From CAIOZW01 sp049317725 (GTDB lineage Bacteria > Acidobacteriota > Blastocatellia > RBC074), in NCBI GenBank assembly GCA_049317725.1, contig JBMOHS010000005.1:1-55176 (forward strand): DNA of 55,176 bases, written 5' to 3'. The translations under genes were made by a program, and so were the position numbers. Of the stretch, positions 1 to 6,520 are shown in pieces (the first letter of the stretch is position 1; every line of letters starts with the position of its first letter). The notes beneath the pieces were generated by a model. That model was not told the DNA's origin and ran no database searches. It saw nothing but the letters and a program-made list of their open reading frames with translations.

Positions 1-262
1 GGACAAAGGACGCCTGCATCTTACCACTGCCCCACTCGCTCTCCAAGGTAGCTGCCGGGGTAGCTGCCGGGGTAGCTGCCGGGGTAGCTGCCGGGGTAGC
101 TGCCGGGGTAGCTGCCGGGGTAGCCGTCAGCCCCACCGTCTCAGCAAATGTCGTCAAACGAGCGGCTTCGGCCTCGATCGGGTGCCCGGCCAGTTGTCGG
201 CGTGCTATAGTGGCATTCTCGAATGATTCGTTGATCTTGAGTCTTTGTGCGCGATGACCCAC
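1..262 (-). CDS. possible partial CDS, PAAT tandem-repeat protein (runs off left edge)
   Basis: The minus strand is open from a GTG at 262 to the window edge (about 87 codons). Its predicted composition is protein-like, with a run such as GHPIEAEAARLTTFAE, then six PAAT units encoded by the 12-bp tandem repeat, then LESEWGSGKMQASFV. No family is recognised. A stop lies directly upstream (TAG at 265-263), so the gene cannot start much earlier. A start at 262 would overlap the ATG at 254 of the divergent glycosyltransferase, which is unusual, so the true start may lie further in. All frames across the repeat are open, so coding status is uncertain. A plus-strand alternative ends at TGA 255-257 but has an implausible composition. 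Confidence 0.3.
   Translation of the reverse strand, partial: MGHRAQRLKINESFENATIARRQLAGHPIEAEAARLTTFAETVGLTATPAATPAATPAATPAATPAATPAATLESEWGSGKMQASFV
49..120. repeat. six perfect 12-bp tandem repeats
   Basis: The unit TAGCTGCCGGGG occurs six times head to tail without a mismatch from 49 to 120, followed by a diverged partial copy at 121. Twelve bases is a whole number of codons, so copy-number change would keep frame. Read on the minus strand in the long open frame it encodes Pro-Ala-Ala-Thr repeats, a typical flexible linker composition. Confidence 0.9.
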
Positions 263-991
263 CTATCCATTATCATTCCCGCCTACAATGAGGCGGATCG
301 AATCGGGCAGACGATCGAGGCGACCTTTGCCTATCTCCATCAGCAGCCGTATTCGAGTGAAGTCCTCGTCGTCAACGACGGCTCGCGCGACGCGACGCCT
401 CAGATCATCGAGGGCTATCAAGCGCGGTTCGGCCCCTCTCTCCACCTGCTCAACAACCCGGGCAATCGTGGCAAGGGGTATGCGGTCCGCGCCGGGATGC
501 TCGCAGCGAATGGCGAGATTCTGCTCTTTTACGACGCCGACCTCGCCACTCCACTCAGCGAACTGCCCAAGATACTTGGCCCCATTGAGGACGGTCGGTA
601 CGATGTGGTCTTCGGCTCGCGCGCGCTCGACCGGAGCCTGATCGGAACTCATCAATCGTGGATCCGCGAAATGATCGGCCGGGTTGGCAACCTGGTCCAG
701 TATCTCTTCACGGGACTTCCCTACCTCGACACTCAGTGCGGGTGCAAGGCCTTTCGTCGAGAGACCGCCCGCCGCGTCTTCCGACAACAGCGCATCGAGG
801 GCTTTGGCTTCGATCCGGAGATCCTCTTTCTTGCCCGTGCCCAGGGCTGGCGCTTGCTCGAAACGCCGGTCCGCTGGAATCATGTCCCCGGATCGAAGGT
901 CCACTTGGTCGGCACTCCGCTCAAGGCCCTTCTCGAAGTGATGCGGATCGGCTGGAATCGAATCACTGGAACCTATCGGGAGCCCAAGTAG
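254..991 (+). CDS. GT2 glycosyltransferase, dolichyl/polyprenyl-phosphate glucosyltransferase-like
   Basis: 245-residue family 2 glycosyltransferase of the ALG5/dolichyl-phosphate beta-glucosyltransferase type, which would transfer a sugar from a nucleotide donor to a polyprenyl phosphate at the inner membrane. The start of the GT-A fold is visible as SIIIPAYNEADRIG. It is followed by the donor-site VNDGSRDAT, the metal-binding DAD in YDADLATPLSELPK, FGSRALDRS, and the TQCGCKAFRRETARRVF block typical of this subfamily. There is no C-terminal membrane domain, so it is the soluble or peripheral form. The ATG at 254 is preferred to an upstream TTG because the family begins within a few residues of the PAYNE motif. 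Its stop directly abuts the ATG of pdxJ, suggesting cotranscription. Acceptor and sugar cannot be read from sequence. Confidence 0.85.
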   Translation: MTHLSIIIPAYNEADRIGQTIEATFAYLHQQPYSSEVLVVNDGSRDATPQIIEGYQARFGPSLHLLNNPGNRGKGYAVRAGMLAANGEILLFYDADLATPLSELPKILGPIEDGRYDVVFGSRALDRSLIGTHQSWIREMIGRVGNLVQYLFTGLPYLDTQCGCKAFRRETARRVFRQQRIEGFGFDPEILFLARAQGWRLLETPVRWNHVPGSKVHLVGTPLKALLEVMRIGWNRITGTYREPK

Positions 992-1747
992 ATGAACAGA
1001 AACCGGTTGAATGTCAATATCGACCACATTGCCACCATTCGGCAGGCACGGCGAACCAACGAACCGAACCCCGCGGCCGCGGCAGTCCTCTGCGAGCTGG
1101 CCGGTGCCGATGGCATCACCACCCACCTGCGCAGCGACCGGCGCCATATCCAGGATTACGATCTGATCGCCCTCAAACAGGTCGTCGTGACCCATCTCAA
1201 CGTCGAGATGGCGGCGACAGATGAGATGATCGAGATCGCCAGCCGGGTCAAACCAGATGTCGTGACGCTCGTTCCCGAGCGCCCACAGGAGGTGACGACG
1301 GAGGGAGGGCTCGACGTGGTCTCCTTTTCCCAACCGATCACGCGGGCCATCGAGAGACTCCAGGAGGCGGGGATCTTCGTCAGCCTCTTCATCGATCCAG
1401 ATCCGCGGCAGATCGAGATCGCGGCCAAACTGGGCGCCTTTCAGATTGAACTCTGCACCGCCAACTATGCCCACTTCAACGAGCAGCCGGGCGACCTGAC
1501 CGTGCGTCGAACCGCAGAGATTGAAGCGGAATTGAATCGGATCGAGATTGCGGCACGGGGGGCCGCCCAGAGTGGATTGAAAGTTGCCGTCGGACACGGG
1601 TTGACCTATCGGAACGTCGGGCCGGTCGCCCTTCTCCCCGAGGTCGACGAGTTCAATATTGGCCACAACATCATCGCCCGGGCCTCGCTTGTCGGACTGG
1701 AAAGGGCCGTTCGGGAGATGAAGGAGGCCCTTCATCCCCACGAGTGA
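992..1747 (+). CDS. pdxJ: pyridoxine 5'-phosphate synthase PdxJ
   Basis: 251 residues, the normal length. PdxJ is a cytoplasmic TIM-barrel enzyme that condenses 3-amino-2-oxopropyl phosphate with 1-deoxyxylulose 5-phosphate, the last ring-forming step of DXP-dependent vitamin B6 synthesis. Diagnostic blocks are NVNIDHIATIRQAR at the N-terminus, GADGITTHLRSDRRHIQD, LVPERPQEVTTEGGLDV, VSLFIDPD and VAVGHGLTYRNV. The glutamate usual in HLREDRRHI is Ser here, and the common IEIHTGCYA block reads IELCTANYA; both look like lineage variation because the remaining conserved residues are intact. The start codon follows the preceding stop with no gap. The stop overlaps a GTG, but the next gene more likely begins at 1771. 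Confidence 0.96.
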   Translation: MNRNRLNVNIDHIATIRQARRTNEPNPAAAAVLCELAGADGITTHLRSDRRHIQDYDLIALKQVVVTHLNVEMAATDEMIEIASRVKPDVVTLVPERPQEVTTEGGLDVVSFSQPITRAIERLQEAGIFVSLFIDPDPRQIEIAAKLGAFQIELCTANYAHFNEQPGDLTVRRTAEIEAELNRIEIAARGAAQSGLKVAVGHGLTYRNVGPVALLPEVDEFNIGHNIIARASLVGLERAVREMKEALHPHE

Positions 1748-1770
1748 GCGATTCAGAGAGGAGGAATCGA

Positions 1771-2544
1771 ATGCGCCTCTCCTACCGGGATCAGGGACAA
1801 GGCCCGGCGATCGTCTTTCTGCACGCATTTCCACTCGACCAGACGATGTGGGATGAGCAGGCTGTGGCCCTGGCAACAGCTCGCCGGGTCGTCACATTCG
1901 ATTGGTCGGGCTTCGGCCAGTCTCCCGCGACCGCCCCAGACTCGTTGACGACGGGCCTCGATGGAATGGTGGCGGACCTGCTCGAACTGCTCGACCACCT
2001 CGGGCTCGGCCAAGTCGACCTCTGCGGACTCTCGATGGGCGGGTACGCAGCACTGGCATTCTATCGATCCTTTCCAGAACGGATCCGTTCCCTGATTCTC
2101 TGTGACACCAAAGCGACCGCGGACCCACCAGCGACCCAGAAAGCCCGCCAAGAGATGGCCGAACTCGTCATTCGCAAGGGGAGCGCGGCACTCATCCCAC
2201 TCATGCTCCCCAGGCTCCTCGGTGCGTCAACCTTGCGCCGTCCCGCGAACCCGCTGCCGGACAGAATCGCAGAGATGATTCAGCGCTCAGTGCCGCAGGG
2301 TGTCGCTCGTGCGCTTCACGCCATGGCGACGCGCACCGCCACCACGGATCTGCTTGGATCGATCCAAGTTCCAACCCTTCTTCTCGTCGGCGAGGAAGAC
2401 ATCCTCACCACACCAACGGAGATGAAGGAGATGGCAGGAGCCATCCCCAAGGCAACACTCCAAGTGATCGGGCAGGCCGGTCATCTACCCAATCTGGAAC
2501 AACCCCACCTCTTTCTTGAAGCGCTGCGGGATGGGCTCCCGTAG
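1771..2544 (+). CDS. alpha/beta-fold hydrolase
   Basis: 257-residue soluble alpha/beta hydrolase of the esterase/haloperoxidase/3-oxoadipate enol-lactonase superfamily. An oxyanion-hole segment is seen as VFLHAFPLD, the nucleophile elbow as CGLSMGGYAAL (Ser in GLSMGG), the acid as LVGEEDILTTP, and the catalytic His in GQAGHLPNLEQP. The ATG at 1771 has a perfect AGGAGG (around 1759-1764) at good spacing, so it is preferred over the GTG that overlaps the pdxJ stop. It is probably the third gene of a glycosyltransferase-pdxJ-hydrolase run. Substrate cannot be assigned; the family covers esters, lactones and carbon-carbon bonds. Confidence 0.88.
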   Translation: MRLSYRDQGQGPAIVFLHAFPLDQTMWDEQAVALATARRVVTFDWSGFGQSPATAPDSLTTGLDGMVADLLELLDHLGLGQVDLCGLSMGGYAALAFYRSFPERIRSLILCDTKATADPPATQKARQEMAELVIRKGSAALIPLMLPRLLGASTLRRPANPLPDRIAEMIQRSVPQGVARALHAMATRTATTDLLGSIQVPTLLLVGEEDILTTPTEMKEMAGAIPKATLQVIGQAGHLPNLEQPHLFLEALRDGLP

Positions 2545-2609
2545 CGATTCTTCAAGAAGATCTGGTGCCCCCCCCTCATTGGTGTCTTGTAGCGCGGAGG
2601 CCTTTCGTC

Positions 2610-3452
2610 ATGTACTGCTATCGTTGCGGCAATCAACTTCCCGAAGCGAGCCTCTACTGCAACCGCTGCGGAACACGTGTGCGCCCACGGCGTGACCAAT
2701 GGCAGACGGACCGGGATCGCTCGGCCTCGGGTCGTCCCAGGCCGGTCCTTCCCGATTCTCCAGATCCACTAGAACCGCGAGCACGGCAGAGCGAAGCCAA
2801 GCCTTCCCGACACGCCTATGTGGATCGACAAGATTCTGAACCTCCATTCATCCCCACCCCAACGGAGACGGACTGGGAGCAGAACGAAGAGATCTGGGAT
2901 GAGGAGTGGGAAGAGAACGCCGAGGGAGAGGACTGGGAGATTGAGGAGGAGCCGTTGGACGACGCGGAGCCGGACGAGGACCACGAGGCCACCACGCCCC
3001 GCCAGCCACGACGCGAACAGGTCATCTTCAGCATCAACCCGGCCTTCTATCCAGTGACCACGGCCTATCTGGTGAGTAGCTTCTTCGCAGTTGTCCTCAC
3101 CGCCGGGCTGGCCTACTTCAACGTCAATCCCCTCTTCGTGCTGCTGACTGCCGTGGCGACCTTTATCCCAGCGATCGTCCGCCATATTCAGCACATCCAC
3201 ACTGTCTTCACCCTCACGACCTTCAAGCTCGAGATCTCAACCGGACTTCTCTCCAAAAAAACCCAAAACATCCCGCTTCGCCATATCCAGGATGTCTCGG
3301 TGCGGGAAAGTTTATCGGAACGGCTCCTCGGAATTGGTGATATCATCGTCGATGCGCCAGCCATGGAGTCGAACACCACGCTCAGCAACGTACGGGAGCC
3401 TCGTCGTTACGCCGATCTGATTCTTGGGCAGATTCAGCACTGGAACGCCTGA
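2610..3452 (+). CDS. zinc-ribbon membrane protein with bPH2 (YdbS-type) domain
   Basis: 280 residues in three parts. Residues 1-22 form a zinc ribbon (MYCYRCGNQLPEASLYCNRCG, two Cys pairs). Residues 35-150 are low-complexity and strongly acidic in the middle (EEIWDEEWEEN through DDAEPDEDHEA). Residues 155-280 contain two hydrophobic helices (YLVSSFFAVVLTAGLAY and LFVLLTAVATFIPAIV), then a bacterial PH-like domain with the YdbS hallmark FKLEISTGLLSKKTQNIPL and RHIQDVSV. The start was chosen at 2610 because GCGGAGG lies just upstream (2594-2600) and the zinc ribbon starts there. The function of bPH2 proteins is poorly known; they are often envelope-linked. It stands alone between a hydrolase and a DUF6599-like gene. 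Confidence 0.8.
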   Translation: MYCYRCGNQLPEASLYCNRCGTRVRPRRDQWQTDRDRSASGRPRPVLPDSPDPLEPRARQSEAKPSRHAYVDRQDSEPPFIPTPTETDWEQNEEIWDEEWEENAEGEDWEIEEEPLDDAEPDEDHEATTPRQPRREQVIFSINPAFYPVTTAYLVSSFFAVVLTAGLAYFNVNPLFVLLTAVATFIPAIVRHIQHIHTVFTLTTFKLEISTGLLSKKTQNIPLRHIQDVSVRESLSERLLGIGDIIVDAPAMESNTTLSNVREPRRYADLILGQIQHWNA

Positions 3453-3566
3453 TCTGACCACCGGACAAGTCTGAAGCACGGGAAGAGCATGAAACTGACG
3501 ATCAAGAGTGGGGGGAACCGACTGACCCTCAAGACTGAACTACCTGCTTGCGCCTGGAGAGATTCA

Positions 3567-3695
3567 CTCACGGAGCCACAGCGTCACGGAGATGATGGTG
3601 AACGAGGTGACGACGTGAGCGCGGAGCAAGAAGCGACAATATCGAGATTGGACCGGCAGTGGTGAGCCCTTTTCCTCCCTCTGTGGCTCCGTGAG
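3567..3695. repeat. intergenic inverted-repeat element, CTCACGGAG family (copy A)
   Basis: A 15-bp perfect inverted repeat bounds this element: CTCACGGAGCCACAG at 3567-3581 and CTGTGGCTCCGTGAG at 3681-3695, with 99 bp between. A related element with diverged arms lies at 50235-50430, and the sequence just outside the right arm (GTGAGNANC then A-rich) is also shared. The element sits in a gene-free gap upstream of the DUF6599-like gene. It encodes nothing convincing. It looks like a REP/MITE-like dispersed repeat; transposition is not shown. Confidence 0.7.
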
Positions 3696-3734
3696 AAACC
3701 AAAAAGAGTAAGCAAAAGGATGGAGAATTTGGCA

Positions 3735-5078
3735 ATGAAGCGGAATCGAGGGCCACAGTCACGCCCAGCATCGAGAGTCCAGGGAGCCTTATCGATCGGA
3801 CTGCTCCTGGCGCTCCTCTTGAATCCCGCCAGGATGGAACAGGTCGGCGCACAAACGACAGTGGCCCCCACGCCTGCCAGCGAAGCCCTCACCCAATGGC
3901 TCCCATCGAGGCTTGGTGAAGGGACAACCTCGATCGAGTCAGTCGGCCCAGTCAGCCTTCTGCGATCGGCGGACTGGCAAGTCCTCGAGGACGCCGCTGT
4001 CTGGAAAGAGTATGGACTGATCGATCTCTCCATCCGTCGCTACCGGGTCGAGAAGAGAGTGGTGCAGGCGGAACTCTTCCGGCACCAGACGCCAGCGGGC
4101 GCCTTTGGCCGGCAGAGCTTCCAGCGGTTGACCCGTCCGCCGGATCAGTCGAGCGCCGAGTTCGCGGTCGGTCCCTTCTTCGTTCGTCTGAGCGCCCCCA
4201 ACACTCCCGGTCCATTGAGCGGCAAGCCCCTCCATACAGCGGACCTTCCGTTCAAGCAACTTGGAGACGCGCTCCGATCAACGCTCGCGCCGGAGGAAGA
4301 AGCGGGCCCAGTCCTCCTCAAGCACCTCCCAACCGTGCGTCGACAGCCGAACAGCGAAACCTACTTCCTCGGTCCGGTGGCCCTCGGCCGCCATCCCTCT
4401 TTTGGCCCGGTCGCCAATCTCCTCGACTTCACCAGCCAACCCGAGACCGTCACGGCAACCTATGTCGATGAAGTAAGTGCAAAGGCCTTGGAGCTCCTCC
4501 TCGTTGAGTACTACACGCCGCAAGCGGCCACCGACAATCTCTCTCGCTTGGAGGGCTACGTTGCCAACCTCCCTCCCGACAAACAGAGCCAACACCGTCT
4601 TCGGCGCATCGGGAACTACCTTGCCCTCATCATCAGCGACACCTCCCCGACGAATGCGGACCAGATCTTCAACCAGATTCGCTACGAGCAGAAGGTCTAC
4701 TGGTATGGCCGGAAAGTGACCGACATCCCGCTCGATTTCCGTCCAGCGGACGCCGCAGCTTGGCGCGAAATGACCAATACCACGACCATCGTCGTTCAAT
4801 CCCTGGTCTGGATTGCGTTGATGCTCGGTCTGACCGTGCTGATTGGAATGCTGATTGGGGGAATGATCTTCTATTGGCGGCGTTATCAACGCCGAAAGCG
4901 CGGGATCGACAACCTCTTCAGTGACGCTGGGGAGACCATCTTTCTCAATCTGGACGACTATCTGCTCCGCCCACAGACCGAGCCACCTGCCCCGCCACGG
5001 CTCCAACTGGCCCCTCTGGAGCGCCAGGAGGAGGCCTTGGACGAGCCCCAAGTCCCTCCACCCGCCACCTCCGGGTGA
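3735..5078 (+). CDS. DUF6599-like exported membrane protein
   Basis: 447 residues. A signal peptide or anchor lies near residues 15-35 (LSIGLLLALLLNPARM followed by AQTT). A long extracytoplasmic region contains an SADWQVLEDAAVWKEYGL segment followed by RRYRVEKRVVQAELFRHQTPAGAFG, which resembles the Tyr/Gly-rich core of acidobacterial DUF6599 proteins. One strong transmembrane helix follows (VWIALMLGLTVLIGMLIGGMI, about residue 355), then a basic stop-transfer YWRRYQRRKRG and a Pro-rich cytoplasmic tail. The ATG at 3735 is chosen because GGAG at 3722-3725 is correctly spaced; the ATG at 3720 has no spaced Shine-Dalgarno. It converges on dnaN with a 10-bp gap containing a C-run. Function unknown. 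Confidence 0.75.
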   Translation: MKRNRGPQSRPASRVQGALSIGLLLALLLNPARMEQVGAQTTVAPTPASEALTQWLPSRLGEGTTSIESVGPVSLLRSADWQVLEDAAVWKEYGLIDLSIRRYRVEKRVVQAELFRHQTPAGAFGRQSFQRLTRPPDQSSAEFAVGPFFVRLSAPNTPGPLSGKPLHTADLPFKQLGDALRSTLAPEEEAGPVLLKHLPTVRRQPNSETYFLGPVALGRHPSFGPVANLLDFTSQPETVTATYVDEVSAKALELLLVEYYTPQAATDNLSRLEGYVANLPPDKQSQHRLRRIGNYLALIISDTSPTNADQIFNQIRYEQKVYWYGRKVTDIPLDFRPADAAAWREMTNTTTIVVQSLVWIALMLGLTVLIGMLIGGMIFYWRRYQRRKRGIDNLFSDAGETIFLNLDDYLLRPQTEPPAPPRLQLAPLERQEEALDEPQVPPPATSG

Positions 5079-5088
5079 GCCCCCCCCC

Positions 5089-6189
5089 TCAAACGCGAAG
5101 CGGCATGACGATGTAGCGATAGTCGTAATCGACCTCTTGGTGAGGCCGCAGCTGCACCTGAGAGCTGCCATCCTTGAACTCGAGAAGGACGTCTCCTTCG
5201 TTGATCACGCTGAGAAAATCGAGCAAGTACTGGACATTGAATCCAATCGCAATCTCCGGACCGTCATATTCGACGGCCAGCTGCTCGACCCCGTCACCAA
5301 CCTCGGCCGTGGTGGCAGTGATCTGCACCAGATCCTTGAGAAGCTCGACCTTGATGGCGTGGGAGCGATCGTCCGCCACCAGGGAGATGCGCCGCAACGC
5401 CCCCGCCAAACGCGAACTCTCCACCACGAAGCGGTGGTGATTCTCCTTTGGCAAGACCATCTCGTAGTTTGGAAACTGTCCAGTCAAGGTCCTCGACGTC
5501 AAGACCCGATTGCCAAAGCGGAAGAAGAGCAGGTTCTGGTGATAGGCCACTTCGAGCTGATCATCCGCCTCTGCGCTCAGTCGGGCAAGCTCCGCCAAGG
5601 TCTTCTTCGGAATCAACAGGTCGAGAGCCTGCCCCGTCACTGGCATCTTCTTCTCAATAAAGGCCAACCGATGCCCATCGGTCGCCACGACCCGGATCCC
5701 CTCTGTCCCCATCTCCAGCTTCGCGCCATTGAGGGTGAAGCGGGACTCATCGGTGCTGCTCGCAAAGATCGTTCGCCCAATCAACGTCCGGAAGATCTGG
5801 GCGGGCAAGGAGACCGCCCCTTCTGGCATCGACTTGATCTCCGGGAAATTCTCCGTCGCCACGCCATTGAGGCGGAACCGGGACCGCTCACACGTGAGGG
5901 TCACCTGCTCCTTCTCTCCGCGCTTGATTTCGACCTCCGCTTCCGGTAATGCCCGGACAATCTCAAAGAGCTTCTTCGCCGGAAGGCAGAGTGAACCGTG
6001 TTCAAGAACCTCCGCGTCGCAGGTCGAGGTGATCGACAAGTCGAGATCGGTCGCCCGAATCTGGATCCCCCCGGGTTGAGCCTCAATCAGCAGATTGACC
6101 AAAATCGGAATCGTGCTCTTCTTCTCGACCACTCCCTGGACCAATCCCAACTCTTTCAACAGGTTCTGCTTGCCAACGCGAAAGTTCAT
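5089..6189 (-). CDS. dnaN: DNA polymerase III beta subunit (sliding clamp)
   Basis: 366 residues, the family norm. DnaN is the ring-shaped processivity clamp that tethers DNA polymerase III and other partners to DNA. Typical blocks are the N-terminal KQNLLKELGLVQGVVEKKSTIPIL, the domain II segment ENFPEIKSMPEG, FTLNGAKLEM, VATDGHRLAF, and the C-terminal MPLRV that lines the peptide-binding pocket. The start has a strong AGGAGGGG shortly upstream. It lies downstream of dnaA on the same strand, across a 286-bp gap that holds the predicted origin, the classic dnaA-oriC-dnaN order. Confidence 0.98.
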   Translation of the reverse strand: MNFRVGKQNLLKELGLVQGVVEKKSTIPILVNLLIEAQPGGIQIRATDLDLSITSTCDAEVLEHGSLCLPAKKLFEIVRALPEAEVEIKRGEKEQVTLTCERSRFRLNGVATENFPEIKSMPEGAVSLPAQIFRTLIGRTIFASSTDESRFTLNGAKLEMGTEGIRVVATDGHRLAFIEKKMPVTGQALDLLIPKKTLAELARLSAEADDQLEVAYHQNLLFFRFGNRVLTSRTLTGQFPNYEMVLPKENHHRFVVESSRLAGALRRISLVADDRSHAIKVELLKDLVQITATTAEVGDGVEQLAVEYDGPEIAIGFNVQYLLDFLSVINEGDVLLEFKDGSSQVQLRPHQEVDYDYRYIVMPLRV

Positions 6190-6229
6190 CGTCCCCTCCT
6201 GTCCCGTTTCTTCCTCACGCCAACCGCTC

Positions 6230-6520
6230 TTTTCTGCTTATAGCTCAAGTCTAAACAAGATAAGAAGCTAGTAGTAGTAGTAGTGTTGTGAAAAAGCCGG
6301 AACATTCCTTCTAACTTCCATCATTTCAATCGCTTAGGTCGTGGAAAAGGTGTGGAAAAGAATCTCTGGCCGAAGGAAAAGTGGGAGTGGGCTGTGAATC
6401 TTCTTCGGGCCGAGTTCGCTTTTCGCACACAATTCACAGGTCGTAGGTCAATTCCCTGTGGAAAAGATGAAAAGTCTATCTGCATCTTTCACTTAAGCTG
6501 TGAATAACCCTGTGGAAATG
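6230..6520 (-). other. predicted chromosomal origin (oriC) with DnaA boxes and DnaA-trios
   Basis: Read on the minus strand (the direction dnaA to dnaN) the region shows DnaA-box-like 9-mers: ATTTCCACA (6519-6511), TTATTCACA (6507-6499, a full match to TTATNCACA), TTTTCCACA (6465-6457), AGATTCACA (6401-6393), TTTTCCACA (6359-6351), TTTTCCACG (6348-6340) and TTTTTCACA (6295-6287). Three bases after the last box comes CTACTACTACTACTA (6283-6269), then a more A+T-rich stretch up to dnaN. Box, short spacer, then CTA/TAG trinucleotides and an unwinding region is the order of the basal unwinding system described in Bacillus subtilis. The region between dnaA and dnaN is a standard origin position. 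The gap upstream of dnaA shows no comparable boxes. Confidence 0.85.
6269..6283. repeat. five TAG trinucleotides (DnaA-trio array)
   Basis: Five uninterrupted TAG units on the plus strand (CTA on the minus strand). In 5'-to-3' terms, TAG equals the 3'-GAT-5' DnaA-trio consensus bound by DnaA on single-stranded DNA. The DnaA-box-like TTTTTCACA (minus, 6295-6287) is separated from the array by three bases. Confidence 0.75.

Noticed and set aside
49..120. CRISPR array
   Set aside because: The repeats are 12 bp and directly adjacent without spacers.
263..1876. 537-codon minus frame opposite the GT2 and pdxJ genes
   Set aside because: A shadow frame of two well-supported plus-strand genes, caused by high G+C at third positions.
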